In this document: positions 43,191-54,409 of the stretch, piece after piece
Numbering within the stretch: position 1 is the first letter of the stretch
How the letters are laid out: the number at the start of each line of letters is the position of its first letter
Assembly: GCA_037179385.1 (NCBI GenBank)
Contig: CM074180.1
Span: 24,409,455 to 24,473,454 of the forward strand
Direction: 5' to 3'
Length of the DNA: 64,000 nucleotides
Origin: Holothuria scabra
Taxonomy: Eukaryota; Echinodermata; Holothuroidea; Aspidochirotida; Holothuriidae
Notes under the pieces: generated by a model
Databases searched by the model: none
What the model was told of the DNA's origin: nothing
The model's input: only the letters and a program-made list of their open reading frames with translations
Position numbers and translations under genes: made by a program

Positions 43191-44089
43191 TTAGAATCAC
43201 ATCGAAAATTGTGATAGTTTGAGAAGGATTTATGCAAAAGTTCTAATAGTTGGGAACCATTTTTAATGAAAATGGTAAAATGGATCCATGAATTGATCAA
43301 AAGCACACTTCAACCACCTATCGGGGGTTGGGGTGGTACCCACTGGTTTGACTGAAACACCGTTGCATAGGCCTACCGGTATAAGACTGTGGATACAAAA
43401 AACATTACAATATATCCTTTCGAAGGACAACTCATCATGCACTATCTGCAGACAGAGGATGGAGGCGTATCTCTGATTCCATATATCTAATGACCTACCA
43501 AACGTCAGTGCGATTGTACTTCTCTGATAATGGTCTAAATACGAAATGGTCGAATCATTATGCGAATGTATGATGTGTGCGGGTCGGAGTTTCGCTTTAG
43601 AAATCATTTATCTGAAAAAGTTGCATGCAGACTGTGAACCGAGACATTTTTAGTTTCCTTAAAATGTGTTTTCCACTTGCAGACTGCCAGGCTGATCATT
43701 CACTGTACAGATTACAGAACTGCATCCAGTTGGGATGGGGAAGGGGTGTGTGACGAGTAGTCTGTCCCCAACTATCTCCTATAAAGTGCGCATTAGACCT
43801 TATTACTACTCACCCCACGATTATCGGGTTGTTGCATCCTTGTCGCAAATCGTCCCTGGTGTGGTTGGGTTCCGTGTGTGTTATAGAATGTACCCACAGT
43901 ATTTCCCGTCTGTGGCAAGGGCGACTAAGGCCAAGGGAAGGACCTGCATCGCATTTAAACTGTATTTGAAACCAAACTTGAACTTGGACCGTATGGAGTG
44001 TGAAACCGTATTATTTAGATTTTACTGTACCTTTTTTATCTAGTTGACACTATCGACTCGTGTTGTTGTCTCGTAAAATTTCATCTCAC
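43191..44089. other. Gene-free stretch
   Basis: The plus-strand frame 43735-44043 (102 codons) has no recognisable domain or splice context. I leave it unannotated. Confidence 0.4.
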
Positions 44090-44400
44090 TGACTTAACAG
44101 ACTGACCTGACTTAACTGACTGACCTGACTTAACTGTTTGACCTGACTTAACTGTTTGACCTGACTTAACTGACTGACCTGACTTGACTGACTTAACTGA
44201 ATGACCTGACTTGACTGACTGACCTGACTTAACTGAATGACCTGACTTAACTGTTTGACCTGACTTAACTGACTGAACTGACTTGACTGACTTAACTGAA
44301 TGACCTGACTTGACTGACTGACCTGACTTAACTGTCTGACCTGACTTAACTGACTGATTTGAATTGGCTGACCTAACTTGACTGACTGACTTGACTGATC
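44090..44400. repeat. 18-bp minisatellite (ctgacctgacttaactga)
   Basis: About 16 units of an 18-bp consensus, with occasional 23-bp units carrying an extra ttgac. Two blocks repeat the same order of variants, suggesting higher-order duplication. Because 18 is a multiple of three, a minus-strand frame of 112 codons stays open, encoding Ser-Gln repeats; this is a by-product. Confidence 0.9.
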
Positions 44401-46044
44401 AAGCATGAAAATGGAATTAGACACCTGTGTTTAACATCTAAACGTGTCCACAAAAAAGTAAAAACGTAAAAAGTAACTTCTTTTGCCCCAAAAATGTTAA
44501 GGGAGGTAGCCTTGTGTAAGTCTGTAGATAAAGTGGCTAATTAGAGTTAGTGAAAAATCTTACAAAATAGTCCCACCAAAGGACTGTGCGGCAAGGATAT
44601 AACGATAGTTAGACTTGGAGTTGACATGAAGATATCTTACCTCAACACCACTATTCGAATCTTCTGAGCTTGTTCCGTAAAGAGATGAGTTGTTAAATAA
44701 ATATTCCAAATTAATGAGCCAATGTTCGTCTTTTCAATTTCTTTGGACCCACTCACAATGTACAAGAAACCAAACCAATGTCTTTGATTGTAGTAATACG
44801 CCAGGTGAAAGTCAGTCACGTCGATATTTTCTTGCAACTACCGTCTTATCCTGTATAATGTTAAACCGCATACATTATTACTTGTGACTAGACGATTTCT
44901 ACACAACAGTAAATCACTGTTTTGGGCAATTTGATTCCAACTGTTCAAAACATCTCAACCAAAGGTTACCGAAAGCGTTTCAACCTGTTCTGGTTGCCAT
45001 GACAATAAGACACCTTTGGTTAACCCTAGTAAATCTGTGAATCACCCCAAAGGTCAACGTTATTTTCATGTTATGATATAGGGAAGTAAACGAGCATGTG
45101 TATTTAGCATCGCGTTTGCTCATTTGTGGTAACTTGAAAAAGTTAGCCAATTTGGGCATTAAATCACCCCTGATTTATAAATCATTGTCTTAATAAAAAT
45201 TAACGACCATAACACTTGGCTTAATATAAATTCAAACTATCCCATCAGTTCAATAAATCGCTAATGACTTGTTCAGACCACAAGAAATATGAATATCACC
45301 TTGGACTGTTAGGTATTTTGCCGAAGTTGATACATTACTAGATACTCAGTTCCCTCTGGTAAACGCTGAGCAGACGAAGTTTTTTCGTTCAGTCCCTCAA
45401 CTCAACCTAAGATAAAGCCTGAGCAGCGAAAGAAGCACCCTGGTGACATCAACTTAAAGGGCCTACACTCTCACCCCAAACTACAATTATTGTCAAAGTC
45501 CACAGAAATTTTCAATTGGCTCAGCTCATCGATTGACAGTAAGTCGAGGTGGCGCCAGGATTTGCCCGACAGGAAGGCCAAACTCCCCGATAGGGGAGGG
45601 GCCAGCTTTTCAAAGCCACGAAAAGATGATGAGTTCTCGGTGGGACGTGACTCGCAGGATTTGTGGCGCACACAACTATTTAAAAATTCGGACCTTTTTT
45701 AAAAAAAAAAAAAAAAATGTTCTTGGGAAGACAATTGGCTTTTTGTAAGGGCCATTTCAATTATCGGTATGTTTGTTGAAGAACCTGACCAAAACCCAAA
45801 AATTTATATGGGCGACTGAAATTCGTTTGGGGTAACGCATTTTACTGTAGGGCCTACGCACTAATGCTTTTACTGAGACAAAGCTCAATTTGCCCGAAAA
45901 CATGTGTTGCCTTGAACAAAGATTTGACAGTTAAGAGCTTTTGTTGAGAAATTTTGGGATTTGGTGAAAGAAAATGTAGCTTTTTCTGTAAGTTGAAATT
46001 GAAAAAAAAAAATCGGGTTTTTAAGTGATCTGCCTTTTAAGAGA
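44401..46044. other. Gene-free stretch with a MITE fragment
   Basis: Holds the MITE fragment at 45458-45540 and next to it a gtggcgccaggatttgcc small repeat. A poly-A run occurs at 45702-45717. No supported exon. Confidence 0.4.
45458..45540 (+). mobile_element. TTAA MITE fragment, copy 3
   Basis: After TTAA at 45454-45457 the left end reads agggcctacactctcacccc and continues collinear with copies 1 and 2 for about 80 bp (caattggctcagct). It then stops at a different repeat. The right end is missing. Confidence 0.65.
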
Positions 46045-46189
46045 AACAAGACGAACGTCTAGACGAGTTGCGGTGCCGACAAACCAAGTCGTCTTATACT
46101 TTTAAGGTGATTTGACGACTGTTAGCTACTAATAGCTTTTGGACTTTGGGCATGGACTCTACTGCTGTAACAAAGAAGTATATTTGCCT

Positions 46190-46760
46190 CCTTAATCAGG
46201 ATATTCAAGGAGGTTTCACTTCATGGGCTACTTCATTTTCTGTACAATTCGCGCCAGCCTATGGCGACGCTCTGTTTAGAATAATCATCCTTCTTGGTTG
46301 AATCCAACTCAATACCACAGAGTGCACTCTAAGCGTACAAAACATTTTCAAATATCCGACCGCTCAGACAGTTGAAAATGGCATTTCCCGGGCTTTTATG
46401 GGGATCTAAGCATTCGCTATTTTGAGTTTCCTTTTGTAAAAAATGATCACTTGAAACTTAAATTCTGCTATGAAGCGGTGTAAGTGGAGCACCACCATAA
46501 GTTGGGACGAAGCGTGCAGGAAATTTTGAAAAACCTGACCACTTCAGATAGTCAAAACCTTTGCTTATAGGGGGTCTTAGAAGTCACTAAGTCGAGGGTC
46601 TGCTTGCACAAAAATTGTTCACTTGGAACTAAAATGCTGCTAGGAAGACTATCTGCCCGGAACTTCACCGCTGGTTGGCGCGAAGCGAACAGCAAATTTT
46701 GAAAAATCGGACCCCTGAGACAGTCGAAAATGACATTTCCCAGACTTATAGGGGGATCTA
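46190..46760. repeat. Cluster of family Q repeats inside copy B
   Basis: Four degraded units of the Q core lie close together in mixed orientation: gtacaattcgcgccagc near 46239, ctaagcgtacaaaaca near 46329, gttgggacgaagcgtg near 46500 and ggttggcgcgaagcgaac near 46673. Their companions (aaatggcatttcccgggc, gacatttcccagactt) recur between them. Confidence 0.6.
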
Positions 46761-47578
46761 AGCAGTCGCTATTTGATCAGAAAATTACCAGATAAAATAT
46801 ATCACTGCCAATCGATGAATCCCGCATCATTTCGGGGAAACTACAAACCGGAATTGAAAACATGCTAATGAATTTAACTCTATTGCGACTCTTGGCTAAA
46901 TTCAATATATATTGAAAAAATTGTGTGCCCCAACTTCCTACTATATATGATTTTACTTTTGAAAAAATTAAGGCCTATGGGGATCTTATAGCAGTCGCTA
47001 TTTTGATCAGAAGAATCAGATAAAATGTACCACTACCATTGGATGAAATGAAGTAGATGATTTTTCTTCTATTAGTAACACTTATTGACAGAATTGTCAC
47101 GTTACACGGTGTGTTGAAATGAATTTTCAAGCAGACTTACGGGAAGACATTCTCACCCTACATCATTAAATTATCGAAAATCATATTACCCGATTCTCAT
47201 AACCATTGCCCGTATTGGGCAATAGTTGCAATAGTTGAACAAATCACTTTAAAGAGAAAAATGGACTTTATGATGAATAAGTGAAACGTTTTCCTGATAA
47301 CACCACAACTCCCTGACATAATTGTAACAAACTAGAGAATAATTAGCTTATAAATATCTTGCGAACTTTCCATTTCCGAAAAGGGCAAAGAGATGAAACG
47401 AACGAGCCACTTAGCTAGAAATTTACAGTTACGAAATGTCTTGAAATGTTCAAATCTTCGTCCGTAAACCAACAATTTGACCCTCTGTGCACGGTCTAAA
47501 TTTAGTGTCTACGTCACATAACATAAGCTGATAAGGGTCAACTTATAGTAAGCAGAAAGTTGCAACTTTCCGTATTAA

Positions 47579-47620
47579 AGGGCCAAACTTTTCACCCCAA
47601 ACTACAATTGTATTGCAGAC
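47579..47620 (+). mobile_element. TTAA MITE fragment, copy 4
   Basis: TTAA at 47575-47578 is followed by agggccaaacttttcacccc and aaactacaat, then breaks where the block shared with Helitron-like copy A begins. Only the left end is left. Confidence 0.6.
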
Positions 47621-48616
47621 GGGTTGTTTGAATGATGAAATTCGTCTTCTACGGAATCTTTTACTCGACAGTTTATTCGTATTCATAGAACTGTCTTACT
47701 TATTGCTTTCATTAGGTAATCGTTTCATCAATTGCGAGTCATGGCCATACATAAACTTACTACAAGGACAATATTTTCTTCCGTAGTAAAAGGACATCGT
47801 CAAAGAAGCGACAAAAAGGCCTTGCTATAGAATGTAATAAGAAACGTAACTGGTTAATAATGTGATGACAGACGAATCGCAGCTAATAGCTATAAATTAT
47901 AAACATCGACATTTTGGTATTCACGTTTCATTATAGGACGTAAAAATGATGCAATGTATCTTTATTGATCTGTATTGATTACTGGATGGTTCGACACTCT
48001 GATTTGTGTAAGACAATATCGTTCAAGTTTGATTAAATGCTGAACTTAAAAAGAATTGGGGAAGGGATACTAGTGACGTATATGAACGGGACTAATACCA
48101 GGAAGCTGCTTCTAAAGGCAGCTCCCTGCTGTGACCTTTTTTGAATATAGTTCTTCTGTCAAAGCAACCATGGGACGACCCCCATGGTTTTTCACGGACA
48201 CGGATGAGTGATATGTATGACTTTGCAGTGAAGACAAAAGGTAGCACACCACCAATTCAAGGGGAATCCCGCCGAAGGAGGTTACCCTACGAATTTAACA
48301 CCCTAGAAAAACTTTTTTTGGGGGGGGGGGGGAGATTAGACCATGTTAGAGAAGAGATGTGTTCAATTTGTGATCTCTATGTGGTAGGAAAGTAGTTGAA
48401 GTAGTCATTCAAAGAAAATTGAAGGTATTTCAGGCATTTTTTGCGATATATCCTTCCGCGATGCAAAACGGCATTTTGAATGAGTCAAAAAACAGGAACC
48501 TGACTACTCTATTATACAGGCCCTCCTAGCGCAAACTCAACACCGTGTAGGCAAGTAATGGTGGTGTTAGTAAAAGAGGGGCAGCAGACCCACTGACCAG
48601 AAGTTGTTCATCCTTT

Positions 48617-49451
48617 TCAAAACGTGTCTTCCTTTCCTAAGTCATTGTTGTGTATCTTGATATCCTTATTTTCTATCAGCCAGCGAGCAGCAAGAACAAC
48701 ACTTCTAGGCCTAACATTTTCAGAAAAAACAGCCGCTTTATAACTTAATTTCTTCTTAAATTTGACAGGAATTACTTGGCTCTCTTCAAGTCTTATAGGT
48801 AAAGTTTTAATTGTTGCAACCACATCAGACAGGACATTAACAACATTTCCCTTAATACTAAATTGCCCTCCTCGAGGAAGCTCACGCAACTGCATAAAAG
48901 GTGTTCGCAAAGCGACCAACCTTTCTTGAAGACGATGTAATTTCAATTCTTCTGGTATCTCATACATTTTCAACTCTGCCTTCTTTTATATATTTTAAAC
49001 AGGTTTTACAGACCCATCCATTATCTATACCTTCTTTCTGCTTACAAATTTGAGTATTTCCGCTAAACCTAACTAAATTCACCCACAGTGCACATTCTTT
49101 ATACCATAACTGCTCACAATAAAAGCAAACATATGTAGGCCCCTCCATAATTTTATTCCAAAAGCGATGTTGCAATTCTCTAATTGGACTCTCCTCTTCT
49201 TTTCTAAATTGACGCTTACGTATTTGTTCTCTAAGCATAATTTTAGTACTATCACTTGCAATACCCACACTACGTTTTATCACAAAACCTTTATTTTCCC
49301 AACATTTATACCTATCTTCAGTCACTCCCATAGACCCTTTCACTAATATATGATTACTCCCCTCATTTAAACAAACATCTGCTCTCTTCACATAACTTTG
49401 CATTGACATTTGATTACGCTCCTCTTCAAATAAAATGTCTTCTCTTTTCAA
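48617..49451 (-). pseudogene. DUF6570-type Helitron protein fragment, frameshifted
   Basis: Two overlapping minus-strand frames, 48960-49451 and 48617-48973, together match the pattern of the DUF6570 region that precedes the helicase-like domain in Helitron proteins. The first has GPTYVCFYCEQLWY and a second Cys pair (WVCKTC). The second has EIPEELKLHRLQERL, PFMQLRELPRGGQ, IKGNVVNV and SENVRPRSVV. The break is a frameshift within about 48960-48973. A stop ends the second frame before any Rep or helicase motif. Confidence 0.75.
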
Positions 49452-49811
49452 TATGTTTCATTTAACACCGAAAAATTATTCACTATGTTCATTAACACAA
49501 CCCCTCTTCAACCAATTCTCTATAACGCTGCTCTCATGTACAGACTCATTATCTTCTATTTCCAACACTACGTCATAATGTACTCCACCTGTATTGACTA
49601 AATAAATGGCACGTTTTTCACGATTAACTACACAATGAACTTACAATGACTTGTCTTAAATAAAAATGATTATCTTCTACCCCTGTAACCAGTAATGCCA
49701 AACACCGAAAAAACAATTACCATCCCCACGTACTTTTTCACACGAATCGGCCTACTCTCAACTGAAACACATTTTCCTATTTCAATAGACGGCAAATCAA
49801 CCCCCCAGTTT

Positions 49812-50161
49812 TCACAAAACCATGTTTGAATCTATCAACACAAGCTTCGTAAACATTTTTTCTCTCCAACAGCTATCAACAACGAAAAAATAAAATGTAC
49901 ATGTAGATCTTTCGGAACGTATAAATAATACCTCACGATCGTCATGTTCCCTACTTTTCCCATCATCACACCTCTGACTTTTTTCACATTCACTAGAACT
50001 TTTTTTTGGTTTGTTCCCAACTCTGATATCATCATTTTTCTCCTCTTCATAACTTTTATCTTGAAATTCACCCCATACTTTCTTTTTCTTTGTTGCCAAC
50101 CTTTTCTTTCTAAATTAAAAATCTTTGAACGGCCCTTCTTAGGCATTGTAATATTCTCCAC
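49812..50161 (-). pseudogene. N-terminal coding block of Helitron-like copy B, frame-disrupted
   Basis: Two overlapping frames share the block. One starts MPKKGRSK; the other contains KKKKVWGEFQDKSYEEEK. They look like pieces of one basic N-terminal region separated by a frameshift. The same DNA occurs in copy A at 28996-29340. Confidence 0.5.
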
Positions 50162-50801
50162 ATAATTTTAAACTTTAAAATAACAAATTTACCATAACCA
50201 GACACCTTGATATAACACAAATATTAATACTCGCCAACTCATACAAGTAATATTTACCTACCAATAACAATGTTTCCCTCCAACAGAAACTTACTTTGTG
50301 AATATTGTCGTTAGTGTGAGAAATTCACACAGCCCTTTAAAGTCACAAAAACAGTGAACAAAACTCCTCTAAACTATCAAACTTTTTACTTCACCGCAAG
50401 CCCGACCATGCTACTTGAAAAGAATAAATCCCTACAAAGAAATCCTCATATAAATACTCAAAATTCACTAAACATCAATCTGTAATGAATTAAAAAAAAA
50501 CAACCAAAATGATGGCGCTGTGTTAAATTATCAAACAACCTTTTCCCCAGAGTACATACGGACCTGGTTTTTCCGCAAGATTGTTACTAAAAATAGAACA
50601 CGTTTCCAAATTTTACATGAAAAAACCCCCAATTTTACACTCTCACGAAAGTCATATTTCCACCAAAACTTGAAAACACGAAAGAGAAGTACCATCCCTA
50701 CAAATTGCACTAAACCGTATTTCGATACCACAAAGCATCTACAAGAAGATAGAAATAAAGTGCCGGAAAAGTCAGAAACTGACATCGCGAGAGTAACTGC
50801 A

Positions 50802-50841
50802 TTAGTTGCGGTGCTGCCTGCAAGGCAGGCACCGCAACTAA
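50802..50841. repeat. Left-end hairpin of Helitron-like copy B
   Basis: ttagttgcggtgctgcctg and its near-complement caggcaccgcaactaa form a stem of about 17 bp around ca/ag. It marks the outer end of copy B. Confidence 0.8.
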
Positions 50842-51002
50842 AAATGAGAAGAATTTCGGGTGATTGATGTTGGTTTGTAATGGTTTTTCATGGTAAGGAG
50901 TATCCACCGATTTTAAGAAATTTCCATTTAGTACCGATATTTCGCCATTTTTAACAAATATTTGAAAACTTGAAGCTATATTGGAGAAAAAACTGCACAA
51001 AC

Positions 51003-51150
51003 GGGGCACCACCATCCAGCATTGGTTGGCGCGGAGCGCACAGAAAATTTCGAAAATTCTGAGATAGCCGGAAATGACATTTTAAATAGGATCAAAAGAG
51101 TCGCCATTCTGAGCTTTCGTTTGCAATAAAATGTTTCACTTGAAATATAT
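51003..51150 (-). repeat. Family Q repeat
   Basis: The reversed core ggttggcgcggagcgcacag at 51024-51043 is followed by gatagccggaaatgacattt and a segment resembling the other copies. It directly precedes the LINE fragment. Confidence 0.65.
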
Positions 51151-51177
51151 AAGCAAAGGAACCAGAACTAAATTCCG

Positions 51178-53275
51178 AATTACGAAAGTACCCTGAACTT
51201 TATGAAGTCTTAAAACGTCAGAAAAATGATAAATCACTAGGATTGGATAGTTTTACGTCAGAATTCATTAAGGGTTTTTGGAACAGTTTAGGTATTTTCT
51301 TTTAAAAAGCTGTGAAATCATTCTGACGTTAGCAGAATATATCCTCACCTACGAGACAAGGCGTAATTACCCTTTTACCTAAGAAAGATAAACCTATGAA
51401 TATTATCAGCAATTGGCGACCTATTTCTCTTCTGACTGTATTTTATAATCATTTTATCTTCATGCATTGCGGAACGTATTAAATCTGTGTTACATTATAT
51501 GATCCATACTGATCAAAGGGGGTTCATACCTTAAAGATATATTGGTGAGAGTATCAGTGTGTTGTATGATATACTCTTTCAAACCCATTGGGACAACATA
51601 CCAGGCCAACTTTTATTACTAGATTTCGAAAAAGCTTTCGATTCTATCAATCATGATTATCTATGGGTTGTTTTAACTCGCTTTGGTTTTGGCCCCAACA
51701 TAATTAAGTGGTGTATTATTCTCTACAAAAAAGCTAGTTCAGGTCTTTTGATCAATGGTCATCTTTCCCTTTTCTTCCCTTTATTACAAGAGATGTAGGC
51801 AAGGGGATCCATTATCTCTATATCTTTTCATTTTGGGGGTAGAAATACTAAAAGTTAGTATTCGTTACAACAATTATATTAAGGGTATTACGGTTTATGG
51901 TTGTAAAGAAAAATTGTGTCATTATGCTGATGATACTATACTTTAGTTAGACGGAAGTGTTGACTCACTTAGATATGTTATGCAAATTCGTAATATTTTT
52001 GCGATACTATCTGGTCTTTATGTTAATTGAGGTAAAAGTTTTATGGTTTGGCTCAAAATGTTCTTCTGAGGGGAAGTTCGATGGGTTCCAACGACTCATT
52101 TGGGATAGAGAGGGATTTTTGTGTATTTAGGAATACTCTTTGCGATTATCCTCGAAAATATTGTTGACATTAACTTTCAGAGTGTTATTGATAAAATCAA
52201 GGAGACGTCTTACCCCGCTCGGAAGAGTACCTCAGCTATTGCAAAACCTTAACTTGTTCCGAAGCTTAATTACCTCTTTCTAAACCTCCCAAATCCAACT
52301 GAACATGTCCTTAAAACATCTCAGTCAATCTTTTTCAATTTCGTTTGGAATGGCCAGGCTCGTATCAACAGGTCTCGGTTTTGTCAATCTTACAATGCAG
52401 GTGGAATGAATAATGATTAATCTGAGGGAATTTATTCACTCTATAAAATTAACATGGCTTTGAAGATTTTATACAGCAGAGCAGAGCATTCTTTGTTATC
52501 TACAATGTAAAATCACTACATAAAGAATCATATTGAGTTCGTTTTGAAGGAGGGACAATATATCTCCCAAATAAGTTGAATCACGCTTTTAATCCTTTCT
52601 ACAACTTATAAGGATGCAGTGAATGCCCTTATTCGTTTAAAACAAATACTTCAAAGTGATTGCAAATAAAAAAAAAGATCAGATTTATTTTTTGGCATAG
52701 TGATATTCTTTAGGTTGAAAAAAATCTTTCATCTTGCGTGATTGGTATGCCAATAGATCTATTTCCAAATAGAAATTACAAAGGATTGTGGGATAGAGTT
52801 TTGGTGTGTGTCATTTTTCACCACAGTAAAATGTCATTGACAATGACCACACACACCAAAACTCTATCCCACAATTCATTGTAATTGCTATTTGGAAATA
52901 GGTGTATGGTGTAGGTTATGTAAGTGATTTAATTGGCAATGAGGGTCACTTTTTAAACACGAATTTCTTTAATGAAATACAAAATGAAAATACCACTTTT
53001 TAAAGATTCTTTGGAATCTGCCAGGCAATGAAAGACTATTAGGGCAGAGTAAGCTTATTTAAGTTCATTCGACCACATCGGCCTCTAATTTATGACATTT
53101 TACTGAAAAGTCAGAAAGGCTCGCTTGACTTTTAATCAATCTTTCAAACGAAAGGGACTATCCCAAATTCCCAATAAAAAGGATGTGCCGATCTAAAAGT
53201 TTTTTCATTGAACTGGCAGAACATTCGTAATTTACTCTTTTCACTGAAAATTGATAGTCACTAAATGGTTCCAAT
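51178..53275 (+). pseudogene. Decayed LINE reverse transcriptase (L1/Tx1-like)
   Basis: Translated pieces in order: DSFTSEFIKGFWNS (about 51245), TRQGVITLLPKKDKP and ISNWRPISLLT (about 51350-51430), LLLDFEKAFDSINHDYLW (about 51620), QGDPLSLYLFILGVEIL (about 51800) and the catalytic CHYADDTIL (about 51920). C-terminal pieces continue to about 53270 (FFNFVWNGQARI near 52335, GNEGHFLNTNFF near 52940). Many stops and frameshifts make it inactive. The motif set fits the L1/Tx1 lineage of non-LTR elements; endonuclease and 5' regions are absent. An inverted duplication interrupts it at 52759-52901. Confidence 0.85.
52759..52901. repeat. Inverted duplication inside the LINE
   Basis: 52759-52815 is repeated in reverse complement at 52842-52901 with few mismatches, around a spacer of about 26 bp. 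The sequence of the left arm belongs to the LINE reading (NYKGLWDRVLV), so the right arm is an inverted local duplicate rather than a separate element. Confidence 0.9.
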
Positions 53276-54400
53276 ACAGGGGTGGCGCCAGCGGGGGGGG
53301 GGGGGGAGGAGGGCATGGTCCCCTTCGGGGAAGGTAGGCGGTTTCATCGGGGAGGCCTAAAAAATAAAAAAAAAATAATAAAAAACAACCCCACAAGGAC
53401 TGAAGTAATTACTGGATGGTCGATCTAGAACATATTTTTTGTTTTGTAATTCTATTTTAATACATATCGGAATCGATTTTAAATCTCTTTTTAACTCTGT
53501 TGAACCTCATTCAATGTAACTTGTCCTATCTCTTCCCCCGTATGGGAAGGAAGGCAATTTTTCGTAGAGGCTTAAACATGAAAAACGTAAAGGACTGAAG
53601 TTACTGGATGGATGGCCATCATTGTTTTCTTTTTAAACTATTTTTTCTTTTGTAACGCTACTTTAATGCATATCTGAATCGGTTTTAATCACTTCTTACA
53701 GTCTTACTAGCTCTTCTATCCCTCATCCCATCTTCAATCCGTGTGCGCAAGGTCATGCCTTCGTCGGGGACGGGTTACCCACCCCCTGTTGTTGATAAAA
53801 TCCAATTTCGTCGAGGAGCCTTCATCTTCAGACCCACGATAAATGATGTGGGTCTGTAGTCACTCGGACGACCTTCTTGATCTTGTTTACTAGAAGACCA
53901 TATTCTTCAAGGAAACTCACAATTCCTATTTTTCTTACAAAAACGGACGAGAGGTTGTTCATGTGCGTGCAGTACCCAAAGGTCTGCCATCTGGCCTGCC
54001 CCGGCAGCCGAATTCTCACACATGCAATGAATATCGGCCATGTCGAGTCAATTTCAACTACACATAATGATAAACAGTGGTGTGAGAAAATCCCCTAAGT
54101 GTGACTGAGAATTTATTTGAATGCACCTTGTAACGTGACATATTTTCAAATACGTTGGGAGTAAAACCATTTATAGTTAGGAGTTCGGGTAGTCACGTTA
54201 AAAATCTCATCTATTTAGTAGACCTTGCAATTGAATTCTTAATATGGTCAAAAACAATATAGTATGTTTTCAATTCCGTTTCATATTTTCCCCCCGAAAA
54301 GAGACACGGCCATTACATCTGACTGTGGCGGTACCTTTTATCTGGTACTTTTCTGATCATTAGCAAGTTGGGGGTTTTTCTCTATTGAAGTGAAACTTTC
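53276..54400. other. Gene-free repeat mosaic
   Basis: It starts with caggggtggcgccagc and a G-run (53297-53309), the end of another small repeat that truncates the LINE. Two related segments (ctgaag..ttactggatgg near 53400 and 53590) indicate a local duplication of about 0.2 kb. No exon is seen. Confidence 0.45.
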
Positions 54401-54409
54401 ATTTTAAAG

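Larger units (their letters stand above)
46045..50841 (-). mobile_element. Helitron-like element, copy B
   Basis: Bounded by the right-end palindrome and agttgcggtgcc at 46045-46077 and the left-end hairpin at 50802-50841, matching copy A in inverse orientation. In its own direction it has: left hairpin, a 0.6-kb leader, N-terminal coding block (50161-49812), a block shared with A (49640-49488), the DUF6570 block (49451-48617), a second shared block (48110-47621, antisense) and the right end. Family Q repeats (46190-46760) and a MITE fragment are nested near the right end. No Rep or helicase domain remains, so it is non-autonomous or a decayed relic. Confidence 0.65.

Noticed and set aside
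43735..44043. 102-codon plus-strand frame
   Set aside because: Composition is not distinctive and no flanking splice signals stand out.
44086..44424. 112-codon minus-strand frame encoding Ser-Gln repeats
   Set aside because: It coincides with the 18-bp minisatellite; a period divisible by three keeps the frame open without selection.
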